DNA of 64,000 nucleotides from Halapricum desulfuricans. Lineage in GTDB: Archaea > Halobacteriota > Halobacteria > Halobacteriales > Haloarculaceae. The stretch covers positions 620,001 through 684,000 of the forward strand of contig NZ_CP064787.1 of NCBI RefSeq assembly GCF_017094505.1, in the 5' to 3' direction. Each line of letters starts with the position of its first letter. Within the stretch, counting starts at the first letter, position 1. Below, piece by piece: positions 16,750 through 26,269 of this stretch. A program made the position numbers and the translations under genes. The notes beneath the pieces are model-generated. The model was not told where the DNA came from. It saw only the letters and a list, made by a program, of their open reading frames with translations, and did not search any database.

Positions 16750-17760
16750 ATGCCACAACCAAGCAGACCACGCAAAGGCTCGATGGGCTTCAGCCCGCGC
16801 AAGCGGACGGCCAGCGAGACGCCGCGGTTCAACAGCTGGCCCGACGACGACGGACAGCCTGGCGTACAGGGGTTTGCCGGCTACAAGGCCGGGATGACAC
16901 ACGTCGTTCTCATCAACGACGAACCCAACTCGCCACGCGAGGGAATGGAGACGACCGTTCCCGTCACTGTCGTCGAGACGCCGCCGATGCGCGCTGTGGC
17001 GCTTCGAGCTTACGAAGACACGCCGTACGGACTCCGCCCGCTGACGGAGGTCTGGACCGACGAGTTCCACCCGGAACTCGACCGGGCGCTGGACCTTCCC
17101 GAGGGGTCGTCCGACGGTGCAGAGGAACAGATCGAGGACGCGCTCGAGTCGGGCGAACTGGGCGACGTGCGTCTCATCACGCACACCGTGCCCAGCGAAC
17201 TCGACGGCGTCCCGAAGAAGAAACCCGACGTGATGGAGACACGCGTCGGCGGCGGCTCGCTCGCCGATCGCGTCGAGCACGGGCTGGACCTCATCGACGA
17301 CGGTGGGGAACACTCGATGAACGACGTGTTCCGCGCGGGCGAGTACGCGGACGTCGCGGGCACCACCAAGGGCAAAGGGACGCAGGGTCCCGTCAAGCGC
17401 TGGGGTGTCCAGAAGCGCAAGGGCAAACACGCTCGTCAGGGCTGGCGACGACGGATCGGCAACCTCGGTCCGTGGAACCCTTCCCGCGTCCGGTCGACCG
17501 TGCCCCAGCAGGGCCAGACCGGCTACCACCAGCGGACGGAACTCAACAAGCGCATTCTCGACATCGGCGACGACGACGTCACCCCCGAGGGCGGCTTCGT
17601 CAACTACGGCGACGTCGAGGGAGAGTACACGCTGGTGAAGGGATCGCTGCCCGGTCCGGAGAAGCGTCTGGTTCGCTTCCGGCCGGCCGTGCGCCCGAGC
17701 GACAGCCCGCGACTCGATCCCGAGTTGCGCTACGTCTCCACCGACTCAAACCAGGGGTGA
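16750..17760 (+). CDS. rpl3: 50S ribosomal protein L3 (uL3)
   Basis: 336 residues, close to the usual haloarchaeal length. It binds 23S rRNA early in assembly and reaches the peptidyl-transferase region. The N-terminal PRKGSMGFSPRKRTASETPRF and the extended loop GVQKRKGKHARQGWRRRIGNLGPWNP are diagnostic of archaeal uL3. First r-protein of the S10-like cluster, immediately downstream of the SPOUT methyltransferase and 5 bases before rpl4. Confidence 0.98.
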   Translation: MPQPSRPRKGSMGFSPRKRTASETPRFNSWPDDDGQPGVQGFAGYKAGMTHVVLINDEPNSPREGMETTVPVTVVETPPMRAVALRAYEDTPYGLRPLTEVWTDEFHPELDRALDLPEGSSDGAEEQIEDALESGELGDVRLITHTVPSELDGVPKKKPDVMETRVGGGSLADRVEHGLDLIDDGGEHSMNDVFRAGEYADVAGTTKGKGTQGPVKRWGVQKRKGKHARQGWRRRIGNLGPWNPSRVRSTVPQQGQTGYHQRTELNKRILDIGDDDVTPEGGFVNYGDVEGEYTLVKGSLPGPEKRLVRFRPAVRPSDSPRLDPELRYVSTDSNQG

Positions 17761-17765
17761 CCTGA

Positions 17766-18509
17766 ATGCAGGCTACAGTATACGATCTGGACGGCGAGGC
17801 CGACGACGAGATCGACCTGCCGGCGGTCTTCGAGACGACCGTTCGGCCGGACCTGATCTCGCGTGCGGTCCAGGCCGCCCAGGCAAACCGAAAGCAGGAC
17901 TACGGCAGCGACGACTACGCCGGCCTCCGGACGCCAGCCGAATCGTTCGGCAGCGGCCGCGGGCAGGCGCACGTCCCGCGTCAGGACGGCACAGCCAAGC
18001 GGGTCCCCCAGGCGGTCTCCGGCCGTCGGGCCCACCCGCCGAAAGAGAGCACGGACCGCGGCCTCGACCTCAACGACAAGGAACGCCAGAAGGCGATCCG
18101 ATCGGCGATCGCGGCGACCGCCGACGCCGAGGTCGTCGCCGATCGCGGCCACGAGTTCGACGGAGATCTCGAACTCCCGCTGGTCGTCAGCGACGACTTC
18201 GAGGAGCTGGTGAAGACCCAGGATGTCGTCGACACCCTCGAGACGTTCGGCGTTCACGCCGACATCGAGCGCGCCGACGAGACGAAGATCAAGGCCGGAC
18301 AGGGTAAATCCCGCGGACGGAAGTACCGCCGGCCCAAGTCGATCCTGTTCGTCACGAGCGACGAGCCCTCGAAGGCCGCGCGGAACCTCGCCGGCGCCGA
18401 CGTCGCGACCGCGGCGGAGGTCAATGCGGAAGACCTCGCGCCCGGTGGCGACGCCGGTCGACTGACGATCTGGACCGAAAGCGCACTCGCGGAGGTGTCC
18501 GACCGATGA
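17766..18509 (+). CDS. rpl4: 50S ribosomal protein L4 (uL4)
   Basis: 247 residues, the usual archaeal length. It lines the nascent-peptide exit tunnel with an extended loop, here about residues 45-100 (YAGLRTPAESFGSGRGQAHVPR), and is an assembly initiator. The end overlaps the rpl23 start by 4 bases (ATGA), indicating translational coupling. Confidence 0.98.
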   Translation: MQATVYDLDGEADDEIDLPAVFETTVRPDLISRAVQAAQANRKQDYGSDDYAGLRTPAESFGSGRGQAHVPRQDGTAKRVPQAVSGRRAHPPKESTDRGLDLNDKERQKAIRSAIAATADAEVVADRGHEFDGDLELPLVVSDDFEELVKTQDVVDTLETFGVHADIERADETKIKAGQGKSRGRKYRRPKSILFVTSDEPSKAARNLAGADVATAAEVNAEDLAPGGDAGRLTIWTESALAEVSDR

Positions 18510-18766
18510 GCGTACGCGACGTCATCAAGCATCCACACGTCACCGAGAAGGCGATGGACAAGATGGACTTCCAGAACAAGCTGCTGTTCATCGCAGACAT
18601 CGACGCGACAAAAGGCGAGATCGTCGAGGCGATCGAAACGCAGTTCGACGTCACGGTCGAGAACGTGACGACGATGGTGACGATGGACGGCGACAAGAAA
18701 GCCGAAGTGACACTGTCCGAGGACGACGACGCACAGGAAGTCGCCTCACGAATCGGGGTGTTCTAA
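18506..18766 (+). CDS. rpl23: 50S ribosomal protein L23 (uL23)
   Basis: 86 residues, full length for archaea. It binds domain III of 23S rRNA beside the tunnel exit and helps dock SRP and the translocon. Opening VRDVIKHPHVTEKAMDKMD and NKLLFIADIDATKGEIVEAIE are characteristic. It overlaps rpl4 by 4 bases and is followed by rpl2 after a single base. Confidence 0.98.
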   Translation: MSVRDVIKHPHVTEKAMDKMDFQNKLLFIADIDATKGEIVEAIETQFDVTVENVTTMVTMDGDKKAEVTLSEDDDAQEVASRIGVF

Positions 18767-18767
18767 G

Positions 18768-19490
18768 ATGGGACGACGCATTCGCGGACAGCGACGTGGT
18801 CGCGGGACGCCGACGTTCCGTGCCCCGTCGCACCGATACAAATCCGATCTGCAGCACCGTACGGTCGAAGACGACGACGTCGTCTCCGGGACGGTCGTCG
18901 ATATCGAACACGACCCGGCCCGCTCGGCACCGATCGCGGCCGTCGAGTTCGAGGACGGCGAACAGCGGCTCGTGCTGGCTCCCGAAGGGATCGGGGTCGG
19001 CGACGAGATCCAAGTCGGCGTCAGCGCCGAGATCGCGCCCGGCAACACGCTGCCGCTGGCGGAGATCCCCGAGGGGGTCCCCGTCTGCAACATCGAGGCC
19101 AACCAGGGCGACGGCGGCAAGTTCGCCCGGGCGTCGGGCGTCAACGGCCGACTCGTCAGCCACGACCGGTCAGTTGCAGTCGTGCAGCTGCCCAGCGGGG
19201 AGTTCAAGCGACTTGACCCGCAGTGTCGGGCCACGATCGGCGTGGTCGCCGGCGGCGGTCGGACCGAGAAGCCGCTGGTCAAGGCCGGGAAGAAACACCA
19301 CAAGGCGAAAGCGCGCGGCCTCGTCTGGCCGCGGGTTCGCGGGGTCGCGATGAACGCGGTCGACCACCCCTTCGGTGGCGGTGGCCGCCAGCACCCCGGC
19401 AAGCCCAAATCGATCTCCCGGAACGCCCCGCCGGGACGGAAGGTCGGGGACATCTCTTCGCGGCGAACCGGCCGCGGTGGTGACGAATGA
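18768..19490 (+). CDS. rpl2: 50S ribosomal protein L2 (uL2)
   Basis: 240 residues, standard for haloarchaea. It is a core 23S rRNA-binding protein needed for subunit joining and peptidyl transfer. It begins [16 protein letters not shown], and the C-terminal loop [20 protein letters not shown] contains the conserved histidine region near the peptidyl-transferase centre. It overlaps rps19 by 4 bases. Confidence 0.98.
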   Translation: MGRRIRGQRRGRGTPTFRAPSHRYKSDLQHRTVEDDDVVSGTVVDIEHDPARSAPIAAVEFEDGEQRLVLAPEGIGVGDEIQVGVSAEIAPGNTLPLAEIPEGVPVCNIEANQGDGGKFARASGVNGRLVSHDRSVAVVQLPSGEFKRLDPQCRATIGVVAGGGRTEKPLVKAGKKHHKAKARGLVWPRVRGVAMNAVDHPFGGGGRQHPGKPKSISRNAPPGRKVGDISSRRTGRGGDE

Positions 19491-19909
19491 GTTCAGACTA
19501 CCAGATCGGCCACGAAGGCGAGTTCACCTACCGTGGCTACACGCTCGAGGAGTTGCAGGACATGGAACTGGAGGAAGTCGCGGAACTGTTGCCCGCACGC
19601 GTGCGGCGAAGTATCGAACGCGGTCTGTCCTACGAGAAACGACAGTTGCTCGAGGAGGCCCGCGAGGCCGACGAGGAGGAGACGGCGAACAACCCGATTC
19701 GGACGCACTTGCGGGACATGCCGATCGTCCCCGAGATGGTCGGGATCACGTTTGCCGTCCACAACGGCCAGAGCTTCGAGCGCGTGACGGTCGAGCCGGA
19801 GATGCTCGGCCACTACCTGGGCGAGTTCCAGCTCACGCGGACGTCCGTCGAGCACGGACAGGCCGGCATCGGGGCGACCCGATCCTCGAAGTTCGTACCG
19901 CTCAAGTAA
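19487..19909 (+). CDS. rps19: 30S ribosomal protein S19 (uS19)
   Basis: 140 residues, with the archaeal/eukaryotic-type N-terminal extension ([31 protein letters not shown]) before the conserved core [23 protein letters not shown]. It sits in the head of the small subunit with S13. The tail [12 protein letters not shown] is conserved. Three bases separate it from rpl22. Confidence 0.98.
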   Translation: MSSDYQIGHEGEFTYRGYTLEELQDMELEEVAELLPARVRRSIERGLSYEKRQLLEEAREADEEETANNPIRTHLRDMPIVPEMVGITFAVHNGQSFERVTVEPEMLGHYLGEFQLTRTSVEHGQAGIGATRSSKFVPLK

Positions 19910-19912
19910 ATC

Positions 19913-20374
19913 ATGGGAATCAGCTACTCAGTCGAGGCCGACCCCGAGACGACCGCGAAAGCGATGCTCCGGGAGCGGCAGATGAGCCACAAGCACAGCA
20001 AGGCCATCGCCCGAGAGATCAAGGGGAAGACAGCCGGCGAGGCTGTCGAGTACCTCGAAGCTGTCATCGAGGGGGACCAGCCGGTTCCCTTCCGACAGCA
20101 CAACTCGGGCGTGGGCCACCGAACGAACATCGACGGCTGGGACGCCGGTCGCTTCCCCGAGAAGGCCAGCGAGGCGTTTCTCGACCTGCTGGAGAACGCG
20201 ATCGGCAACGCCGACCATCAGGGATTCGACGGCGAGAGCATGGAAGTCATGCACTGCGCCGCCCACAAGGTCGGTGAAGTCGAGGGTCGCCAGCCCCGCG
20301 CGATGGGGCGGGCCTCCGCGTTCAACAGCATGGAAGTCGACGTCGAACTCATCCTCGAGGAGGTCGAAGAATAA
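19913..20374 (+). CDS. rpl22: 50S ribosomal protein L22 (uL22)
   Basis: 153 residues, close to the haloarchaeal norm. It binds all 23S rRNA domains, and its beta-hairpin lines the exit tunnel (MHCAAHKVGEVEGRQPRAMGRASAFNS). The opening GISYSVEADPETTAKAMLRERQMSHKHSKAIA is typical. Its stop overlaps the rps3 start by one base. Confidence 0.98.
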   Translation: MGISYSVEADPETTAKAMLRERQMSHKHSKAIAREIKGKTAGEAVEYLEAVIEGDQPVPFRQHNSGVGHRTNIDGWDAGRFPEKASEAFLDLLENAIGNADHQGFDGESMEVMHCAAHKVGEVEGRQPRAMGRASAFNSMEVDVELILEEVEE

Positions 20375-21309
20375 TGGCTGACGAACAGCAGTTCATCGAG
20401 GACGGACTCCAGCGGACCCAGATCGACGAGTTCTTCGCGGACGAACTCGGTCGTGCGGGCTACGGCGGCATGGACGTCGCCAAGACGCCGATGGGGACCC
20501 AGATCGTTCTCAAGGCCGAGAAGCCCGGAATGGTCATCGGTAAGGGCGGGAAGAACATCCGCAAGCTCACGACCACGCTGGAAGAGGAGTTCGACCTCGA
20601 CGACCCGCAGGTCGACGTTCAGGAGGTCGAGGAGCCGGACCTGAACGCCCAGATCGTCGCCGATCGACTGGCGAACGCTCTCGAACGTGGCTGGTACTTC
20701 CGGAAGGCCGGTCACACCACGATCGACCGGATCATGGAGGCCGGCGCGAAGGGCGCCGAGATCGTCCTCTCCGGGAAGGTCACGGGCGCACGCTCGCGCG
20801 TCGAGAAGTTCAACCGCGGCTACATCAAGCACAACGGCGAACCCGCCCAGGACATCGTCGATCACGGACAGGGCGTCGCCGTCATGAAGCTCGGGACGAT
20901 CGGCGTGGACGTCAAGATCATCCCGCCGGACGCCGAGTTGCCCGACGACTTCGAGATCTACGAGGACGTCGACGTCGCCGATTACGTCGAAGACGTCGAG
21001 GGCGAGTCCGTCGAGGAACTCCTCGAGGGCGAACCCGACGAGGAGAGCGCGACCCCGGTGACCGAGAGCGAACCCGAGGACGACACCGTCGGCGAGGAAG
21101 TCATTGAGGAGGCAGTCGACGACGAAGAGTTCGAAGAAGTCGAGACTCCCGGCGGTGACGTCGAGGAGGAACTCGACGAACTCGAGGAAGCCGTCGACGA
21201 AGAGCTCGACGAGGAGACCGAGGCGGAAGCCGAGGAACTGCTCGACGAGATGGACAGCGACGAAACCGCGAGCGACGACGAAGACGCCGACGAGGAGGGT
21301 GACCAATGA
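20374..21309 (+). CDS. rps3: 30S ribosomal protein S3 (uS3) with long acidic tail
   Basis: 311 residues. A KH domain ([12 protein letters not shown], about 52-63) and the S3 C-terminal domain occupy about 1-200; they form part of the mRNA entry channel. From about 210 the protein becomes an Asp/Glu-rich disordered tail of roughly 100 residues, with repeated EE/DE motifs. Such tails are known in haloarchaeal S3 (total near 300) and are presumed to be salt adaptation. It overlaps rpl29 by 4 bases. Confidence 0.97.
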   Translation: MADEQQFIEDGLQRTQIDEFFADELGRAGYGGMDVAKTPMGTQIVLKAEKPGMVIGKGGKNIRKLTTTLEEEFDLDDPQVDVQEVEEPDLNAQIVADRLANALERGWYFRKAGHTTIDRIMEAGAKGAEIVLSGKVTGARSRVEKFNRGYIKHNGEPAQDIVDHGQGVAVMKLGTIGVDVKIIPPDAELPDDFEIYEDVDVADYVEDVEGESVEELLEGEPDEESATPVTESEPEDDTVGEEVIEEAVDDEEFEEVETPGGDVEEELDELEEAVDEELDEETEAEAEELLDEMDSDETASDDEDADEEGDQ

Positions 21310-21512
21310 GCATCGTCCACGTCGAAGAACTGCGGGACATGACGCCCGCGGAACGACAGAACGAACTCGAGGAACTCGAGACGGAGCTGCTGAACGCCGA
21401 GGCCGTCAAGGCCGCCGGTGGTGCGCCGGACAATCCCGGCCGCATCGGCGAACTCCGCCGGACGATCGCGCGGATCAAGACGGTCCAGCGCGAGGAGGGT
21501 GATCTCGAATGA
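21306..21512 (+). CDS. rpl29: 50S ribosomal protein L29 (uL29)
   Basis: 68 residues, two-helix protein at the tunnel exit and part of the SRP docking site. The pattern [29 protein letters not shown] then [25 protein letters not shown] is typical of the family. Its TGA stop overlaps an ATG that opens a 22-codon mini-gene (21509-21577), where RNase P component 1 would otherwise follow directly. Confidence 0.97.
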   Translation: MSIVHVEELRDMTPAERQNELEELETELLNAEAVKAAGGAPDNPGRIGELRRTIARIKTVQREEGDLE

Positions 21513-21577
21513 GATCACCAGATACGTCGAACGGTGTGAACCGTGAGACAGGCGACCTCGACGAGGAGGAACAGTAA
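21509..21577 (+). CDS. Possible 22-residue coupled mini-gene between rpl29 and rnp1
   Basis: The ATG overlaps the rpl29 stop as ATGA, the same coupling used throughout this cluster, and the frame ends with TAA one base before the rnp1 ATG at 21579. The peptide is [18 protein letters not shown] followed by EEEQ, acidic and disordered. Its C-terminal [10 protein letters not shown] resembles the QREEGDLE end of L29, which hints at a local duplication. In several euryarchaeal clusters a SUI1-like gene lies near this position; nothing in this peptide resembles SUI1. Translation is unproven. Confidence 0.35.
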   Translation: MRSPDTSNGVNRETGDLDEEEQ

Positions 21578-21578
21578 G

Positions 21579-21965
21579 ATGACACGCACGCCCGAGACGC
21601 TCGCCCGACACGAACTGATCGGACTCGACGTTCGCGTCACGGCGGCGTCCAACTCCGACCTGCTGGACATCGAAGGCGAGGTCGTCATGGAGACGACCAA
21701 CACGTTACATATCGAGCGAGCCGACCGGGCGTGGCCAGCGCGGAACGACGTTCCGCGGGACGTTCGAGCGGGCAAGCGCGGCGCTGCGCGCCGCGAGTCC
21801 GAGGCGGTGTCACCGTCTCGCGCCCGCGAGAAACTGGTGCCGAAGGCGGCTGCGACGTTCGAATTCACTCTTTCGGACGGACAGCGAGTCCGAATCGAAG
21901 GAGAGCGACTCGTCGCACGACCGGCCCGACGCACAGAACACACAGGTGATTCCACATGGCGATAG
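21579..21965 (+). CDS. rnp1: Ribonuclease P protein component 1 (Rpp29/POP4), with an in-frame palindromic insertion
   Basis: 128 residues. Archaeal RNase P protein subunit that assists the catalytic RNA in cutting tRNA 5' leaders. Conserved parts are [31 protein letters not shown] and the C-terminal [35 protein letters not shown]. Between residues about 50 and 88 the Sm-like fold is interrupted by a low-complexity Arg/Ala/Glu-rich stretch ([23 protein letters not shown]) encoded by perfect DNA palindromes at 21739-21820. The ATG at 21579 follows GAGGAGGAACAG. It overlaps rps17 by 10 bases. Confidence 0.93.
   Translation: MTRTPETLARHELIGLDVRVTAASNSDLLDIEGEVVMETTNTLHIERADRAWPARNDVPRDVRAGKRGAARRESEAVSPSRAREKLVPKAAATFEFTLSDGQRVRIEGERLVARPARRTEHTGDSTWR
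21729..21832. repeat. Palindromic element inside rnp1
   Basis: Three hairpins with 3-base loops lie in a row: CGCGGAAC/GTTCCGCG (21739-21757), CGCGGCGC/GCGCCGCG (21777-21795) and CGAGGCGGT/ACCGTCTCG with one G-T pair (21800-21820). GCGGGC (21768-21773) and GCCCGC (21822-21827) enclose the second and third. The left flank GCGTGGCCAG (21729-21738), TTCGAGCGGGCAA (21763-21775) and GCCCGCGAGAA (21822-21832) recur in the array at 38868-38922. The element keeps the gene in frame. Confidence 0.75.
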
Positions 21966-22288
21966 GACTGAACGTACAACAGCCGGAGACGAGCTGTGAC
22001 GACGAGAACTGCCCGTTCCACGGCACCCTTTCGGTGCGCGGGCAGACGCTCGAAGGCACAGTCGCCTCCACAGACATGGAGAAGACCGTCGTCGTCGAGC
22101 GCGAGTACGACGTCAAGGTACCCAAATACGACCGATACATGAAGCGTCGGTCCCGGGTGCCCGCGCACGCGCCGCCGTGCCTCGACATCGAGGTCGGCGA
22201 CACGGTCACGATAGCAGAGACACGACCGCTCTCGAAGACGAAATCCCACGTCGTCGTCGACGTGACCCCCGAAGGGGGTGAGGAGTGA
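21956..22288 (+). CDS. rps17: 30S ribosomal protein S17 (uS17)
   Basis: 110 residues. An archaeal-type N-terminal extension with a Cys pair ([17 protein letters not shown]) precedes the OB fold ([19 protein letters not shown] ... [18 protein letters not shown]). It binds 16S rRNA helices 7 and 11 in assembly. The start overlaps rnp1 by 10 bases and the end overlaps rpl14 by one base. Confidence 0.98.
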   Translation: MAIGLNVQQPETSCDDENCPFHGTLSVRGQTLEGTVASTDMEKTVVVEREYDVKVPKYDRYMKRRSRVPAHAPPCLDIEVGDTVTIAETRPLSKTKSHVVVDVTPEGGEE

Positions 22289-22686
22289 TGGAAGCGCTGA
22301 AAGCCGACGTCACTCAGGGTCTGGAGAAGGGCTCGCTGATCAACTGCGCCGACAACACCGGCGCACGCGAGCTCAAAGTGGTCAGCATCAGTAACTACCA
22401 GGGCACCAAGAACCGCCACCCGAAGGCTGGTCTGGGTGACAAGATCACCGTCTCGGTCACCAAGGGGACGCCGGAGATGCGTCGCCAGGTGCTCGAGGCG
22501 GTCATCATCCGCCAGCGCAAGCCCATCCGCCGACCCGACGGCACGCGCGTCAAGTACGAGGACAACGCGGCCGTCATCGTCGACGAGAACGAGGACCCGC
22601 GCGGGACCGAGATCAAAGGCCCCGTCGCGCGGGAAGTCGCGGAGCGGTTCGGCAGCATCGCATCGACAGCGACGATGATCGTATAG
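22288..22686 (+). CDS. rpl14: 50S ribosomal protein L14 (uL14)
   Basis: 132 residues. It lies at the subunit interface and forms bridge contacts with 16S r[25 protein letters not shown] and [33 protein letters not shown] are diagnostic. I use the ATG at 22288; an in-frame GTG at 22285 immediately before it is less likely. Confidence 0.98.
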   Translation: MEALKADVTQGLEKGSLINCADNTGARELKVVSISNYQGTKNRHPKAGLGDKITVSVTKGTPEMRRQVLEAVIIRQRKPIRRPDGTRVKYEDNAAVIVDENEDPRGTEIKGPVAREVAERFGSIASTATMIV

Positions 22687-22690
22687 AACC

Positions 22691-23053
22691 ATGAGCAAGC
22701 AACCATCGAAACAGCGAACCCAGACACGGCGCGCCCCGCTGCACGAGAAGCAAAAGCAGGTGCGGGCGACGCTGTCCGAGGACCTCCGCGAGGAGTACGG
22801 ACAGCGAAACGTCCGCGTCAACGAGGGCGACACCGTCGAGGTCATGCGCGGCGACTTCGCCGGCGAGGAAGGCGAGGTCGTCGACGTCGACCTCCGCGAG
22901 TCCGTCGTCCACGTCGAAGACGTCACTCTGGAGACGGCCGACGGGGAGGAAGTCCCCCGAGCGCTCGAGCCGAGCAATCTCCGCGTGACCGACCTCGACC
23001 TCGAAGACGACCGTCGGCAGGCGCGTCTGGAAAGCGAGGAGGATAGCGCATGA
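22691..23053 (+). CDS. rpl24: 50S ribosomal protein L24 (uL24)
   Basis: 120 residues, full haloarchaeal length. The KOW motif spans [21 protein letters not shown] (about 58-78). It nucleates large-subunit assembly on domain I of 23S rRNA. The Arg/Gln-rich N-terminus ([21 protein letters not shown]) is archaeal-type. Overlaps rps4e by 4 bases. Confidence 0.98.
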   Translation: MSKQPSKQRTQTRRAPLHEKQKQVRATLSEDLREEYGQRNVRVNEGDTVEVMRGDFAGEEGEVVDVDLRESVVHVEDVTLETADGEEVPRALEPSNLRVTDLDLEDDRRQARLESEEDSA

Positions 23054-23913
23054 GCAACCACCAGAAACGACTTTCGGTACCGAACAGTTGGCCAGTCGAA
23101 CGAAAGACCCAGACGTTCACCGTCAAGGCCGACGCCGGCCCGCACGGTGCGGACGGCGTGCCCCTGCTGATCGTCCTCCGGGACGTGCTGGGGTACGTCG
23201 ACAGCCGCAAGGAAGCCCGCTACGCGCTGGATCAAGACCAGATCCTGATCAACGGGACGCCCGAGAGCGACGAGTCGCGCCCGGTCGGGATGTTCGACAT
23301 CCTGGCCTTTACCGAGCGCGAGGAGTACTACCGGGTATTCCCCGGCGAGGGCGGTCGACTCGCACTGACAGCCATCGACGCCGAGGCCGCCGAGTCCAAG
23401 CTCGGAAAGATCGTCGGCAAGCAACACGTCTCCGGCGGCGACGTCCAGCTGACGCTGCACGACGGGCACACGCTGCTGGTCGAAGCCGACAGCGAGTACA
23501 CGCCGGGAGACTCGATCGTCATCGCGAACGAAGACGACGAGATCGTCGCTCACTTCGAGTACGAGGAGGGCGCGCTCGTGACGGCCGTCAACGGCCAGCA
23601 CGCCGGCGAGATCGGAGAGATCGAGGAGATCCAGGTCACCGCCGGCTCCTCGCCGAACAACGTCCTGGTCGCCCAGGAAGACGGCGACGGCTTCGAGACC
23701 ATCGACGAGTACGTCGTCGTCATCGACGAGAACTTCACGGGCGATTCGGGGACCGAATCGGAATCAGCGAGCGGTGAAACCGCGAGTGACGAGGAGGACG
23801 AACAGGCTGCACCTGAGGCGGACGCGGGGGCCGAAACCCCTGACGAGGCTGACGACGCAGACGCCGACAGCGAGCAGACGGACGACGAAGACGAGGGAGG
23901 TGACGACGAATGA
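23050..23913 (+). CDS. rps4e: 30S ribosomal protein S4e (eS4) with unusually long acidic tail
   Basis: 287 residues, about 50 more than the roughly 235 I recall for other haloarchaea. The core (1-232) has the S4-like RNA-binding motif ([22 protein letters not shown]) and a KOW segment ([22 protein letters not shown]). Residues 235-287 are a Glu/Asp/Ala/Ser-rich disordered tail. It is specific to archaea and eukaryotes and binds 16S rRNA near the 5' domain. Overlaps rpl5 by 4 bases. Confidence 0.97.
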   Translation: MSNHQKRLSVPNSWPVERKTQTFTVKADAGPHGADGVPLLIVLRDVLGYVDSRKEARYALDQDQILINGTPESDESRPVGMFDILAFTEREEYYRVFPGEGGRLALTAIDAEAAESKLGKIVGKQHVSGGDVQLTLHDGHTLLVEADSEYTPGDSIVIANEDDEIVAHFEYEEGALVTAVNGQHAGEIGEIEEIQVTAGSSPNNVLVAQEDGDGFETIDEYVVVIDENFTGDSGTESESASGETASDEEDEQAAPEADAGAETPDEADDADADSEQTDDEDEGGDDE

Positions 23914-24440
23914 GTTCCGAAAGCGAGAGCGGTGAGTTCCACGAGATGCGCGAGCCGCGCATCGAGAAGGTCGTCGTCCACATGGGCGTCGGCGAGGGCG
24001 GTCGCGAACTCGCAAACGCCGAGGAGATCCTCGAGGAGGTCACCGGCCAGGAGTCCGTCCGGACGCAGGCAAAAGAGACCGTCGGCGAGTTCAACATCCG
24101 CGAGGGCGACCCGATCGGAGCGAAGGTCACGCTGCGCGACGAGCAGGCCGAGCAGTTCCTGGAGACGGCACTACCCCTGGTCGATCTCGACGCGGGGCAG
24201 TTCGATGACACGGGCAACTTCAGTTTCGGTGTCGAGGAACACACCGAGTTCCCGAGTCAGGAGTACGACCCGACGATCGGGATCTACGGGCTGGACGTGA
24301 CGGTCAACCTCGTCCGTCCGGGCTATCGCGTCACAAAGCGCGAGAAGGCCGCCCGTCCGATCCCCTCGAACCACCGGCTCGATCCTGAGGACGCGATCGC
24401 GTTCGTCGAGTCGACCTTCGACGCGGAGGTGAACGAATGA
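23910..24440 (+). CDS. rpl5: 50S ribosomal protein L5 (uL5)
   Basis: 176 residues. It binds 5S rRNA in the central protuberance and contacts S13. [37 protein letters not shown] is the conserved opening, and [18 protein letters not shown] and the end [17 protein letters not shown] are typical for archaea. It overlaps rps14 by 4 bases. Confidence 0.98.
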   Translation: MSSESESGEFHEMREPRIEKVVVHMGVGEGGRELANAEEILEEVTGQESVRTQAKETVGEFNIREGDPIGAKVTLRDEQAEQFLETALPLVDLDAGQFDDTGNFSFGVEEHTEFPSQEYDPTIGIYGLDVTVNLVRPGYRVTKREKAARPIPSNHRLDPEDAIAFVESTFDAEVNE

Positions 24441-24625
24441 GCGAGAGCGAATCCGAACAGACGAACGAAGCCACCGGCGAGCAGGCCGCGAAGCGAACCG
24501 AACAGATGCAGGTCTGCCAGCGCTGCGGTCGCGAGCAAGGGCTGGTCGGCAAGTACGACATCTGGCTGTGTCGCCAGTGTTTCCGGGAGATCTCCCGCGA
24601 CATGGGCTTCAAGAAGTACAGCTAA
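24437..24625 (+). CDS. rps14: 30S ribosomal protein S14, zinc-binding type (uS14)
   Basis: 62 residues. The C-terminal zinc ribbon has C-x2-C (CQRCGREQG) and C-x2-C ([18 protein letters not shown]). The first 23 residues are an acidic extension ([16 protein letters not shown]) that makes it a little longer than the 50-56 residues usual elsewhere. It acts in 30S head assembly. Two bases separate it from rps8. Confidence 0.97.
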   Translation: MSESESEQTNEATGEQAAKRTEQMQVCQRCGREQGLVGKYDIWLCRQCFREISRDMGFKKYS

Positions 24626-24627
24626 CA

Positions 24628-25020
24628 ATGACAGGAAACGACCCACTCAGCAACGCGCTGTCGGCGATCGACAACGCCGAGAGCGTCGGGAAGCTGACAC
24701 AGACAGTCGAGCCCGCCTCGAACGAGATCGGCAGCGTACTCGAAGTCTTCTACGACAGCGGGTACATCGGCGGCTTCGAGTTCGTCGACGACGGCAAAGC
24801 CGGTCGGTTCGAGGTCGAACTGAAGGGTGCGATCAACGAGTGCGGCTCTGTCCAGCCCCGCTATTCGGCGGGCGCTGACGAGTTCGAGAAGTGGGAGAAG
24901 CGGTTTCTCCCCGCACAGGACTACGGCGCACTCGTCGTGACCACCAGCCACGGGATCATGAGCCACTACGAGGCCCGCGAAGCGGGCGTCGGTGGCCAGG
25001 TGATCGCATACGTCTACTAA
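24628..25020 (+). CDS. rps8: 30S ribosomal protein S8 (uS8)
   Basis: 130 residues. A key assembly protein binding helix 21 of 16S r[22 protein letters not shown] and the C-terminal [29 protein letters not shown] are diagnostic. The ATG at 24628 is chosen over the upstream in-frame open stretch, which overlaps rps14. Two bases precede rpl6. Confidence 0.98.
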   Translation: MTGNDPLSNALSAIDNAESVGKLTQTVEPASNEIGSVLEVFYDSGYIGGFEFVDDGKAGRFEVELKGAINECGSVQPRYSAGADEFEKWEKRFLPAQDYGALVVTTSHGIMSHYEAREAGVGGQVIAYVY

Positions 25021-25022
25021 CA

Positions 25023-25559
25023 ATGGCACGAACAGCACTCGAAATTCCGGATGACGTCAGCGCCGAGATGGACCATCTCGAGCTGACAGCCGAGGGACCG
25101 CAGGGCAGCGTTACGCGCCGACTCTGGTACCCGGACGTTTCGGTCGAGGTACACGGTGACGAGGTCGTCATCGAGTCCGAGGCCGAGGACGCCAAGACGC
25201 GCGCGACCGTCGGGACCTTCGAGAGCCACGTGGAGAACATGTTCCACGGGGTCACCGAAGGCTGGGAGTACAAGATGGAAGTCTTCTACTCGCACTTCCC
25301 GATGCAGGTCCGCGCCGAAAGCGACGAGGTCGTCATCGAGAACTTCCTCGGGGAGAAGGCCCCGCGGAAGACGCCGATCCACGGCGACACCGACGTCGAC
25401 GTCGACGGCGAGGAGATCACGCTCTCCGGGCCGAGCATCGAAGACGTCGGCCAGACGGCTGCCGACATCGAACAGTTGACTCGCGTCACGGACAAGGACG
25501 TCCGGGTCTTCCAGGACGGCGTCTACATCACCGAGAAACCGAACCGAGGTGACGCCTGA
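25023..25559 (+). CDS. rpl6: 50S ribosomal protein L6 (uL6)
   Basis: 178 residues with the duplicated alpha/beta domain of uL6, which sits near the sarcin-ricin loop and the factor-binding site. Features are [26 protein letters not shown], the conserved [19 protein letters not shown], and the C-terminal [16 protein letters not shown]. It overlaps rpl32e by one base. Confidence 0.98.
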   Translation: MARTALEIPDDVSAEMDHLELTAEGPQGSVTRRLWYPDVSVEVHGDEVVIESEAEDAKTRATVGTFESHVENMFHGVTEGWEYKMEVFYSHFPMQVRAESDEVVIENFLGEKAPRKTPIHGDTDVDVDGEEITLSGPSIEDVGQTAADIEQLTRVTDKDVRVFQDGVYITEKPNRGDA

Positions 25560-26269
25560 TGGCCGAGGAAAACGAGTTCGAGGCGTTGACTGACATCAGC
25601 GGCGTCGGCGACGCGAAAGCCGAGGCACTGCGAGAGGCCGGCTTCGAGACGGTCGACGACGTCCGAGCCGCCTCCCAGGAAGAACTCGCCCAAGCAGAGG
25701 GCGTCGGGAACGCGCTCGCCGCGCGGATCAAGGCCGACGTCGGCGGACTCGAAGTCTCCGAGGAAGCCGAAGGCGAAGTCGAAGAGGAAGAACCCGAAGC
25801 CGAAGCAGAACCCGAGGAAGACGTCGAGACGGAACTGCAGCCGCGCGGGCTGGCGTCGAAGACGCCCGATCTCGACGAGCAGACCGAACGATTGTTGACC
25901 CAGCGCAAGCGGGTCGGCAAGCCGCAGTTCAACCGCCAGGACTACCACAAGAAAAAGCGCACGCCGACCTCGTGGCGCGAGCCCCGCGGCGGCCTCTCCA
26001 AGCAGCGGAAGGGCGTCAAGGGCAAGGGTCCGAAAGTCGAAGCCGGCTTCCGGACGCCCGAGGAAGTTCGCGGGTTGCACCCCAGCGGCTTCGAGGAGGT
26101 CCGCGTGCACAACGTGGACGACCTCGAGGGCGTCGACGGCGACACCCAGGCCGTGCGCATCGCCTCGAAAGTCGGCGCGCGCAAGCGCGAGCGGATCGAG
26201 GAGGCCGCCGAGGACGCCGGGATTCGTGTCCTCAATCCCACCTACGTCGAAGTGGAGGTGTCAGAATGA
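25559..26269 (+). CDS. rpl32e: 50S ribosomal protein L32e (eL32) with N-terminal helix-hairpin-helix extension
   Basis: 236 residues. The first 65 form a Rad51-N/helix-hairpin-helix-like domain ([39 protein letters not shown]), a haloarchaeal addition, then an acidic linker (about 66-90). The eL32 core follows ([39 protein letters not shown]). The protein has no bacterial counterpart. It overlaps rpl19e by 4 bases. Confidence 0.97.
   Translation: MAEENEFEALTDISGVGDAKAEALREAGFETVDDVRAASQEELAQAEGVGNALAARIKADVGGLEVSEEAEGEVEEEEPEAEAEPEEDVETELQPRGLASKTPDLDEQTERLLTQRKRVGKPQFNRQDYHKKKRTPTSWREPRGGLSKQRKGVKGKGPKVEAGFRTPEEVRGLHPSGFEEVRVHNVDDLEGVDGDTQAVRIASKVGARKRERIEEAAEDAGIRVLNPTYVEVEVSE

Noticed and set aside
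21865-23601. Minus-strand open frame of nearly 580 codons opposite ribosomal genes
   Set aside because: Shadow of rps17, rpl14, rpl24 and rps4e, which are unmistakable.
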